A DNA stretch of 5,181 nt, taken from Patescibacteria group bacterium UBA1372. GTDB taxonomy: Bacteria > Patescibacteriota > Microgenomatia > UBA12405. The translations under genes were made by a program, and so were the position numbers. The stretch covers positions 1 to 5,181 of the forward strand of contig DBRI01000013.1 in assembly GCA_002306295.1 (NCBI GenBank), given 5' to 3'. Of this stretch, positions 1 to 4,702 are shown piece after piece (positions within the stretch are counted from its first letter, which is position 1; every line of letters starts with the position of its first letter). The notes under the pieces are model-generated. The model was given only the letters and a program-made list of their open reading frames with translations, did no database searches and was not told where the DNA came from.

Positions 1-1
1 A

Positions 2-112
2 GAAATCAACAACAGGCCCAGAAAATGTCTTAGCTACCAAACCCCTTTAGAAGCATTTACCAAAGAGTTAAAATGTTATCAATTTACTAAGAGGTGTTCG
101 GATTCAACTTAG
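2..112 (+). CDS. IS30-family transposase, C-terminal fragment (cut by window start)
   Basis: Reading from base 2 gives 36 codons followed by TAG at 110-112. The stretch N-N-R-P-R-K-C-L-S-Y-Q-T-P-L-E-A-F is the very characteristic C-terminal signature of IS30-family transposases (the usual form is NNRPRK-LGY-TP-E-F). In that family it follows the last catalytic glutamate of the DDE integrase core by a few dozen residues. The catalytic residues themselves are upstream of the window and cannot be checked. About 19 residues follow the signature, ending in C-S-D-S-T, and the end of the gene overlaps the presumed terminal inverted repeat, as is usual in compact insertion sequences. The protein would cut and join the element's ends. 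Truncation here is only by the window edge. Confidence 0.85.
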   Translation, partial: EINNRPRKCLSYQTPLEAFTKELKCYQFTKRCSDST

Positions 113-120
113 AATTCACA
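94..120. repeat. presumed right terminal inverted repeat of the IS30 element
   Basis: The stretch starts GTGTTCGG and ends AGAATTCACA, and contains the transposase stop codon. IS30-family elements usually carry 20-30 bp imperfect terminal repeats that overlap or directly follow the transposase stop. The position and general look fit this, but the matching left repeat is outside the window, so the call rests on position and resemblance. Confidence 0.4.
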
Positions 121-124
121 TTTA

Positions 125-133
125 TGGTAAAAT
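125..133 (+). promoter_or_regulatory. extended -10 promoter for the HEPN/MNT operon
   Basis: TGGTAAAAT matches the extended -10 pattern TGn followed by a hexamer with five of six matches to TATAAT. Transcription would be expected to begin about seven bases after the hexamer, near 140, which is where the ATG at 139 lies. No convincing -35 hexamer is seen, as is usual for extended -10 promoters. The site supports 139 as the start codon and implies an mRNA with essentially no leader. It lies just outside the presumed IS end. Confidence 0.4.
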
Positions 134-328
134 TTGGTATGGAGAAACAGAATAGAGTTAGGTTTTGGTTAAAAAGTGCAGACGAAGCTATGGAAGTAAT
201 GGAGTGGTTATTTAGGGGTAAAAAATATGCTGATAGTTTGTTTTATGGTCAATTGGTTTTAGAAAAAACAATAAAAGCTTTGTTTATCTCTAGAACTGAT
301 AAGTCACCTCCTTTTGTACATGACTTGG

Positions 329-334
329 TTTTTT
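329..334 (+). other. T6 run where the HEPN reading frame breaks
   Basis: Six Ts lie between GG and ATTATTAAG. With six Ts the frame reads F-Y-Y-stop; with five it reads F-I-I-K-Q and continues in the HEPN fold. Everything on both sides aligns with what is expected for the family, so the lesion can be placed in or right next to this run. Restoring the frame needs one base skipped (+1), which polymerase slippage on the run could in principle supply. Confidence 0.75.
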
Positions 335-490
335 ATTATTAAGCAAATAGACTTGGAAATAAGCCAGATAAGACTTAAAGAGCTTGAGGTGATAAGTGGT
401 TTTAATATTAGTGCCAGATATGATGACTATAAAGAGTCATTTAGAAAGGTGGCGACAAGAGAATATGCTACAAAATATATAAATATTATT

Positions 491-496
491 AAGGAG
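491..496 (+). promoter_or_regulatory. Shine-Dalgarno site of the MNT gene
   Basis: AAGGAG sits eight bases before the ATG at 505, inside the end of the HEPN gene. It is the only strong ribosome binding site in the window and settles the MNT start. It also means the MNT protein can be made even though translation of the HEPN frame stops at 342. Confidence 0.75.
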
Positions 497-504
497 ATCA
501 AATT

Positions 505-828
505 ATGGTTGGAAAAAGAAATATAGCTAAAATTACTTCTCAACTAGATAAATTTAAAAAAGAAATTAAAAAGATGGGGTATGTGGATGCAAAATATATT
601 TTGTTTGGCTCTTGGGCTAAAGGAAAGCAAGGGGAATATAGTGATATAGATGTCTGCGTGGTGTCTAAAAAATTTAGTGGTAACACTTTTAAAGATAACC
701 AAAAACTTCGGTTGGTGGCACTTGATATAAATGAATTAATTGAACCTGTGACTATGAGACCAGAAGATTTGGAAGATAAGTATGACAGTTTGGCGAGTGA
801 AATAAGAAAATATGGAGTGGTGGTGTAG
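505..828 (+). CDS. minimal nucleotidyltransferase (MNT) antitoxin of a HEPN/MNT module
   Basis: The 107-residue protein is a polymerase-beta-fold minimal nucleotidyltransferase. Its signature is clear: F-G-S at 34-36, ten residues, then D47-I-D49, the GS-x10-DxD pattern that binds nucleotide and metal. E80 in L-I-E-P-V sits where the third carboxylate is expected. Length is normal for the family. In studied HEPN/MNT pairs such as MntA/HepT, the MNT protein neutralises its partner by adding AMP units to it; acting on the adjacent HEPN protein is the natural inference here. The gene overlaps the HEPN gene by 22 bases and has its own strong ribosome binding site. The catalytic residues are intact although the partner is frameshifted, so either the partner is still made or the antitoxin is now an orphan that could act on a HEPN protein elsewhere. 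Confidence 0.88.
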   Translation: MVGKRNIAKITSQLDKFKKEIKKMGYVDAKYILFGSWAKGKQGEYSDIDVCVVSKKFSGNTFKDNQKLRLVALDINELIEPVTMRPEDLEDKYDSLASEIRKYGVVV

Positions 829-838
829 ATTTTGGTAC

Positions 839-867
839 TTGAAAAGGGACTACTTTTGGGGTATATT
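839..867 (+). promoter_or_regulatory. sigma70-type promoter of the RHH/RelE-like module
   Basis: TTGAAA (839-844) and TATATT (862-867) are separated by exactly 17 bases; each hexamer matches consensus at five of six positions. The expected start of transcription is about 874, at the ATG at 873, so the message would be leaderless. This agrees with the lack of a Shine-Dalgarno sequence before that ATG. It is the best promoter in the window and shows that the second toxin-antitoxin pair is a separate transcription unit from HEPN/MNT. Confidence 0.6.
842..857. promoter_or_regulatory. possible operator between -35 and -10
   Basis: A small inverted repeat, AAAAG then six bases then CTTTT, overlaps the end of the -35 and fills the spacer of the promoter. 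A TACTT box also occurs twice (836-840 and 851-855), 15 bases apart. Ribbon-helix-helix antitoxins normally repress their own promoters by binding short repeated boxes, so this is a plausible autoregulatory site. The arms are short, so chance is a real alternative. Confidence 0.3.
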
Positions 868-872
868 TAACT

Positions 873-1130
873 ATGATTTCAACTAATACAACCCAAATCA
901 AACTTAATATTCCGGTGGCTTTAAAAGAGCAGGTGGAGGAGATTGCCAAATCCTTTGGTTATACCGTGTCGGCATATATTAGACATCTGGTGATGGAAGA
1001 AGCCAGAGAAAGGAAATATCCTACTTATGAAATGTCTGATAGGACTAAAAAGAGAATAGAAAGATCTTTGAGTGGAAAATCAAAGTTTGTTGAAGTGAAA
1101 AATATAGATGATTTTTTTGCTAAACTTTAA
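873..1130 (+). CDS. ribbon-helix-helix antitoxin
   Basis: The 85-residue protein has the layout of a type II antitoxin. Residues about 6-50 form a ribbon-helix-helix DNA-binding domain: a strand T-T-Q-I-K-L-N-I-P, a helix A-L-K-E-Q-V-E-E-I-A, the turn G-Y-T-V-S, and a second helix A-Y-I-R-H-L-V. The charged tail 51-85, ending I-D-D-F-F-A-K-L, is the part that normally wraps the toxin. It should dimerise, bind its own promoter and neutralise the toxin encoded two bases downstream. The ATG is chosen because the domain begins within a few residues of it. There is no Shine-Dalgarno sequence, and the promoter puts the transcript start at the ATG, so translation is probably leaderless. The exact subfamily (RelB-, ParD- or StbD-like) is not resolved from sequence alone. 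Confidence 0.82.
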   Translation: MISTNTTQIKLNIPVALKEQVEEIAKSFGYTVSAYIRHLVMEEARERKYPTYEMSDRTKKRIERSLSGKSKFVEVKNIDDFFAKL

Positions 1131-1132
1131 TT

Positions 1133-1405
1133 GTGAAACTGGAATTTGATTCAGACTTTGTTGATGATTTGAAAAAGATTAGAAGAAGTGATCCAAAATT
1201 ACTAAAAAGAGTTTGGGAGAAATTATCTTTTTTTGAAAAAAATCCAAAGCATTTGTCTTTAAGGTTACACAAATTATCTGGTTCTATGACAGATGTTTGG
1301 AGTGTATCGGTAAATAGAAAGATCAGGATGATTTTTTATTATAAAAGTGATGATGTGGCATATTTTGTTGATATCGGTAGCCATGATGAGGTGTATAGGA
1401 AGTAG
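1133..1405 (+). CDS. RelE/YafQ-like toxin, probable ribosome-dependent mRNase
   Basis: The 90-residue protein belongs to the RelE/ParE toxin superfamily. Visible marks are two N-terminal helices (about 7-36), then H46-K-L-S-G50, the strand W56-S-V-S-V-N-R62-K-I-R65-M-I-F-Y-Y, and the C-terminal I-G-S-H84-D-E-V-Y88-R-K. The pattern of His, Arg and a terminal His/Tyr is that of RelE/YafQ-type ribonucleases that cut mRNA in the ribosomal A site; ParE-type gyrase poisons share the fold, so the target is inferred. Length and ends look complete. The start is GTG, two bases after the antitoxin stop, with no ribosome binding site. Translation must therefore depend on ribosomes finishing the antitoxin, which keeps the toxin yield low. 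The gene ends about 100 bases before a convergent gene. Confidence 0.83.
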   Translation: MKLEFDSDFVDDLKKIRRSDPKLLKRVWEKLSFFEKNPKHLSLRLHKLSGSMTDVWSVSVNRKIRMIFYYKSDDVAYFVDIGSHDEVYRK

Positions 1406-1410
1406 AAACT

Positions 1411-1431
1411 AGTAATGAGTAATGAGTAGTC
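1411..1431. repeat. 7-bp tandem repeat with stops in all forward frames
   Basis: Two exact copies of AGTAATG (1411-1417 and 1418-1424) are followed by a third, degenerate one, AGTAGTC. Because the unit length is not a multiple of three, TAA, TGA and TAG fall in all three forward frames. It lies six bases after the toxin stop, so it is a back-up stop region for read-through, or simply a short slippage repeat. Confidence 0.5.
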
Positions 1432-1447
1432 AGAGGTTAAACAGAGG

Positions 1448-1473
1448 AGGTCCTTCGCTATGCTCAGGATGAC
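1448..1473. repeat. likely dispersed intergenic repeat element
   Basis: On the minus strand this reads GTCATCCTGAGC, then ATAGCGAAGGACCT. It closely resembles the GTCATCCTGAGCGAAGCGAAGGATC-like motif (split here: GTCATCCTGAGC plus GAAGCGAAGGATC) that I recall as scattered in spacers of many bacterial genomes. It is imperfectly palindromic: TCCT and AGGA frame an inner GC/GC pair. It sits in the convergent spacer between the toxin gene and the membrane protein gene. No T-run follows it on either strand, so it does not look like a typical intrinsic terminator. Confidence 0.45.
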
Positions 1474-1508
1474 TTTGGTAAGAAAAGATAAGGAGTCAGT
1501 GGGGTTAA

Positions 1509-4500
1509 TTATATTTGATGCCTTCGGCGGATAAACCAGAAGAAAGTTAAGGGAATTAATGCAAGTCCAGTAAACTCTAGAATTTGGGGCCAGAAGAGAA
1601 TATAGATCTTTAGTTCGTTAGTACTTTGGTTCTTTAGTTCTGCGGGAAACTGCCAACCGTTGGCCCAGTTGTTGATTAAGACATGGTCTTTTAAGAATAC
1701 TGGTTTTAGGCCATCAAAATAGAGGGCAAGCCAATCAGAATTGTAGGCTTGATAAAAAACTAGAGTGTTGGCTTGGTTTGCCTGATTGATAGAAACTTTA
1801 TGAAAGTGAGGTAGGCTTTTGTTTATTGTTACTAGATAAAATTGGGTTTGAGGGATTAGGTTATTTTGATTGATGTTTGGTTGAGATAAATGATTTATGG
1901 GTAAGGGAATGATTGATATTTGTTCGATTTGACTTAATGAAGGGAAGTTGGCATAAGAAATTGCATTTATGTGGAGTTCGTAACCAATTTCTGTATCAAG
2001 AGGTGGAGATAGGAAATATTGCCATTTAAATTGATTTGAGGTGTGGAGTTGATTATCAATATTACAGATAAAGCTGTAGTTGTTTTTAAGACAGATTCGA
2101 AGAGGTAGTCCTTTTATATATTTTGATTTAATGGCTATGATGTAAGCGGATTGGTGATTTAGACTAGATAATTTAAGGCTTGTACCTTGAGTACTATTAA
2201 GACTTGAGAAGTTTATATATTTACCATCTGAACTTAAGGATAGATTGAGATTACTTGGATTGGTATTTTTGATATCAAGGGCTGAAAAATTGACGCCCTT
2301 GTTTTGGATGGTTGTAGTGTCGGTAGTGTTTTGGAAAGGGAATACTATTTTTTGGACTTGGTCATTTATGAAGTTATCTGAATTAGTTTTTATAAATGAA
2401 ATACCAATAAAGCCGTCTTGGTCGGCAGAAGAAAGATTAGAAGAGGTGTTGTTTATAGATAATGTGTTTTGGTTTGGGGGTAGTTTTAGGGTAACGGATT
2501 GATAAGATTTGGGTAGGTAAGGGGCTAAAGTAATGCTTTGATCTTGAGAATTGAAATAGGTATCGACAGCAATAATATCTTGGTTTGGTTGGATTGATAA
2601 ATTGGGTTGAGGAGGTAAATTTATTGTCCAGAGGTTGTTTTGATAAGAAATATCTAAAACTTGAGGGTCGATGGTTTCATTTTGTAAAAGAAGGTTTCTT
2701 AGTGGATAGATAGTATCGGGTTTGGAAGATGTTTGGTAAGTACCATTTTGAAAATAAGCCATGTCTTTGGTGGATTTTTGATAAATGGGTCCAATATCGT
2801 TTTGGATATTGGCAAGAGTGATTAGAGGTTGGTTTTGATTGATTTGATAGATATGAATATTATCAAAGGCAGTAAGACTTTGGATAAGATTTTCATTTAC
2901 TAGGGTATCTAAAATTTGTTTGATTTCGTATTTAAAGATAATCTGGGAAATATTTTTGGCTTGAGTGGAAATGAGACTTTCGTCCCAAAGAATATATTTA
3001 ATGTTGTACTTTTGTATAGTTTTTATAAAATTTTGAGGGTTTTTGCCGTAGAGAGTATTGAAGAGTTCGAAATAAGCTTGTTCGTTTTGGAGACTCCAGC
3101 GATCAAAATCGCGATCTAATAAAGATTGATTTAAATTAAACCAAAGAAAGCCTGAGCCTTGATAATCCCAGTTGTAGTATTGCCAACCAGTGGGATTGTG
3201 AAGGGGTAGGGTAAGTATAGTACCTTGGCGTTGATTTTTAAAAAAAGTCCAAGTGTCAAAATATTTTTGAGGAATATTAACTTTAATTTTGTCAGAGATT
3301 AACTGATGTGGAGAAAGAATGGGAAAAGAGTAAATGAGAAGTAGACAGACTGTGGTAATAGTGACAAATTTGAGATTTTTTAATTTTGAAGTAATAAGTT
3401 TTAGGAAGAGGGTAAAGTAAATGACTAGAGAGTACTGATAAATAATTGAAACTTTAGTGTAAATAAATCTAAGGGTTTCTTTTAGGAAGGAGATTTTTAG
3501 GAGAAGATTGAAAAGGAAATTAAATGGCGGGGTGGTGTTGGCTAAAAGTATAAATGAGGGGATAAAAAAGGGTAGAGTGGCGAAAGCAAATGGATGTTTA
3601 TTTTTAAGACCATAAATAAGACCAATGAGGCTAGCAGTAAAAAGGGTTAGGCCAATAATTTTGGTATCAAGTTTTTGAAGATGGCTGTTCCATGTTGGCA
3701 TAAGGCTGGTAGCACGTGTTTGAGCAAAATCGTAGATTTCCCAGTTTAGATAGAAGCCTTTGTTGATAGAAGTGTCTGAAAGATTACCGGTTTGGCGGTT
3801 TCTGAGTAAAAATTCTTGAGAGTGAAGCTGGTTGCCTTTGAAATTTTGGGGAATGTGGCTACTGGTTTTTATAAAGTAAAGATTGGGAAGTAGCCAGTAG
3901 GAGTTTATAGCAAGGGTTAAGCCAATTAGGGTCAAGGCAATTTTTGGTTTAGTTTTAGAAAAATAGGTATAAATAAGAAGACTTACCGATAGGGCTAGAA
4001 AGAAGGGATACCAGAGGTGGGCGGCATAAGACTGTGGAGTGGAGAAAAAAGTAATTAAGCTAAAAACTAATAAATTTTTTTTAGTAGGATGGTGGATTGA
4101 AGAGAGAGCTAAAAGAATAATCCAAGGTAGAAAAGCGTATTGAGTGGGAAACATTTCAAAGGGAACAGTGAAGTGCTGGATGGTAGCAAGATTAAAAATA
4201 TAAAAGAGAGAAGAGAGAAGGGCGATGGTTTGGGAATGCTTGTTTTTATTAAATATGAACTTAACAAGGTAAAAAATACCTAAAGGACCTAAGATAAAAC
4301 AGAAAAAAATATAGGCATAACGGAGAAAATTTGTTGGTAGAAAAATATTTAGAAGCCATAAAATTAGGACTCGGGGGAGATCGGCCATGTGAGAGTGACC
4401 GGCAACTGCACCAAGGCCTTGCTCGCTACGCCAAAGGCCAAAGATTAGCCTTTTGAAATTGAGGGGGAAGTTTAATTCGGGGTGAAGAGTGTCCCAGCCG

Positions 4501-4604
4501 GTTAAATAAGTATCAGGAGTATAGTTTAGGGTACAAATAAAGAGGCTAAAAAGAACGATAGACAGAGGCAGAATATGTTTTTTAATGTATTTAATAAGCT
4601 TCAC
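1509..4604 (-). CDS. large GT-C-like membrane protein with C-terminal soluble domain and anchor
   Basis: The 1031-residue protein is probably a lipid-linked-sugar-dependent glycosyltransferase or a related YfhO-like envelope protein. Residues 9-27 form the first membrane segment. The next loop holds G36-W-D38, a place where GT-C enzymes carry a catalytic acid, and a conserved-looking G-L-G-A-V-A-G-H-S-H-M-A-D (63-75). About twelve more membrane segments follow to residue 432, broken by a loop at 245-312. Residues 433-545 look soluble and YfhO-like (G-T-I-L-T-L-P, then I-K-Y-I-L-W-D-E). Residues 550-945 are Asn/Ser-rich and beta-like, probably carbohydrate-binding. A final domain contains S-D-W-L-A-L-Y-F-D-G and N-N-W-A-N-G-W (about 948-990), followed by one membrane segment (1002-1025) and an R-R-R tail. 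The start is GTG with no ribosome binding site; an in-frame stop 18 bases upstream leaves no longer start. The reaction and substrate are not known. Confidence 0.7.
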   Translation of the reverse strand: MKLIKYIKKHILPLSIVLFSLFICTLNYTPDTYLTGWDTLHPELNFPLNFKRLIFGLWRSEQGLGAVAGHSHMADLPRVLILWLLNIFLPTNFLRYAYIFFCFILGPLGIFYLVKFIFNKNKHSQTIALLSSLFYIFNLATIQHFTVPFEMFPTQYAFLPWIILLALSSIHHPTKKNLLVFSLITFFSTPQSYAAHLWYPFFLALSVSLLIYTYFSKTKPKIALTLIGLTLAINSYWLLPNLYFIKTSSHIPQNFKGNQLHSQEFLLRNRQTGNLSDTSINKGFYLNWEIYDFAQTRATSLMPTWNSHLQKLDTKIIGLTLFTASLIGLIYGLKNKHPFAFATLPFFIPSFILLANTTPPFNFLFNLLLKISFLKETLRFIYTKVSIIYQYSLVIYFTLFLKLITSKLKNLKFVTITTVCLLLIYSFPILSPHQLISDKIKVNIPQKYFDTWTFFKNQRQGTILTLPLHNPTGWQYYNWDYQGSGFLWFNLNQSLLDRDFDRWSLQNEQAYFELFNTLYGKNPQNFIKTIQKYNIKYILWDESLISTQAKNISQIIFKYEIKQILDTLVNENLIQSLTAFDNIHIYQINQNQPLITLANIQNDIGPIYQKSTKDMAYFQNGTYQTSSKPDTIYPLRNLLLQNETIDPQVLDISYQNNLWTINLPPQPNLSIQPNQDIIAVDTYFNSQDQSITLAPYLPKSYQSVTLKLPPNQNTLSINNTSSNLSSADQDGFIGISFIKTNSDNFINDQVQKIVFPFQNTTDTTTIQNKGVNFSALDIKNTNPSNLNLSLSSDGKYINFSSLNSTQGTSLKLSSLNHQSAYIIAIKSKYIKGLPLRICLKNNYSFICNIDNQLHTSNQFKWQYFLSPPLDTEIGYELHINAISYANFPSLSQIEQISIIPLPINHLSQPNINQNNLIPQTQFYLVTINKSLPHFHKVSINQANQANTLVFYQAYNSDWLALYFDGLKPVFLKDHVLINNWANGWQFPAELKNQSTNELKIYILFWPQILEFTGLALIPLTFFWFIRRRHQI

Positions 4605-4633
4605 TATATATAGTTTATTCTAAGATTGTAAAA
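4605..4633 (-). promoter_or_regulatory. promoter region of the large membrane protein gene
   Basis: On the minus strand there is TTTACA (4633-4628), then TAGAAT (4622-4617), and finally TATATA (4610-4605) touching the GTG start. TTTACA and TATATA are 17 bases apart, but that pair would start transcription inside the gene. TAGAAT, five of six to consensus, would start it near 4610 and give a leader of about six bases. I favour TAGAAT as the working -10. A 5-bp inverted repeat, AGATT then AATCT (4623-4637), overlaps this region. Confidence 0.35.
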
Positions 4634-4688
4634 ATCTAAACCTTTAATCGGAACAAAACCTGACCGAGATTTATCGAGGTGAGTGTTT

Positions 4689-4694
4689 TATACT
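4689..4694 (+). promoter_or_regulatory. -10 element of the second glycosyltransferase gene
   Basis: TATACT matches the -10 consensus at five of six positions and lies eight bases before the ATG at 4703. Transcription would start near 4701, so the message would again be almost leaderless, which fits the absence of a Shine-Dalgarno sequence. No good -35 is seen at 16-18 bases; the nearest is CTGACC at 4660-4665, too far away. Confidence 0.4.
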
Positions 4695-4702
4695 AGTTTT
4701 AG

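Larger units (their letters stand above)
1..120 (+). mobile_element. right end of an IS30-family insertion sequence
   Basis: The first 112 bases encode the C-terminus of an IS30-type transposase, and the sequence just past its stop looks like the terminal inverted repeat. The left end lies outside the window, so the boundary near 120 is an estimate: it is placed where the repeat-like sequence ends and before the promoter of the HEPN gene. The element abuts the toxin-antitoxin island, a common place for insertion sequences, and may have displaced the original upstream region of the HEPN/MNT operon. Whether the element is complete and active cannot be judged here. Confidence 0.6.
139..526 (+). 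pseudogene. HEPN-domain protein (toxin of a HEPN/MNT module), frameshifted
   Basis: This is a small helical HEPN protein (PF05168-like), the usual toxin partner of a minimal nucleotidyltransferase. The first frame, from ATG 139, gives 67 residues beginning M-E-K-Q-N-R-V-R-F-W-L-K-S-A and reaching P-P-F-V-H-D-L-V-F, then hits TAA at 340-342. The family resumes in the next frame with I-I-K-Q-I-D-L-E-I-S and continues through A-R-Y-D-D-Y to K-L-W-L-E-K-E-I, stop at 524-526. Dropping one T from the T6 run at 329-334 fuses the two halves into 128 residues, the normal family length, with the usual helix spacing. So this is a one-base insertion: a real null mutation, a slippage site or a sequencing error. 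The Arg before the His (R52, H61) is spaced by eight residues, so the strict RX4-6H ribonuclease motif is absent. An ATG at 124 is an alternative start but adds residues not typical of the family. The end overlaps the MNT gene by 22 bases. Confidence 0.8.

Noticed and set aside
94..138. N-terminal extension of the HEPN protein from GTG 94 or ATG 124
   Set aside because: The extra residues read through the presumed IS terminal repeat and are not typical of HEPN proteins; the extended -10 at 125-133 places the transcript start at 139-140.
329..342. Programmed ribosomal frameshift in the HEPN gene
   Set aside because: The needed shift is +1 at a T6 run with no stimulatory Shine-Dalgarno site or clear downstream structure; mutation or read error is simpler.
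752..949. 65-residue open frame on the minus strand
   Set aside because: It lies across the end of the MNT gene, the promoter and the start of the antitoxin gene, with no family resemblance; it is an antisense shadow.
1406..1508. Bidirectional intrinsic terminator between the convergent genes
   Set aside because: The imperfect palindrome at 1448-1473 has weak pairing and no T-run on either side.
2245..2502. 85-residue plus-strand open frame inside the large membrane protein gene
   Set aside because: It is antisense to a continuous 1031-codon gene, and its composition is what reverse reading of that gene gives.
2916..3119. 67-residue plus-strand open frame inside the large membrane protein gene
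   Set aside because: Antisense shadow with no ribosome binding site or recognisable motif.
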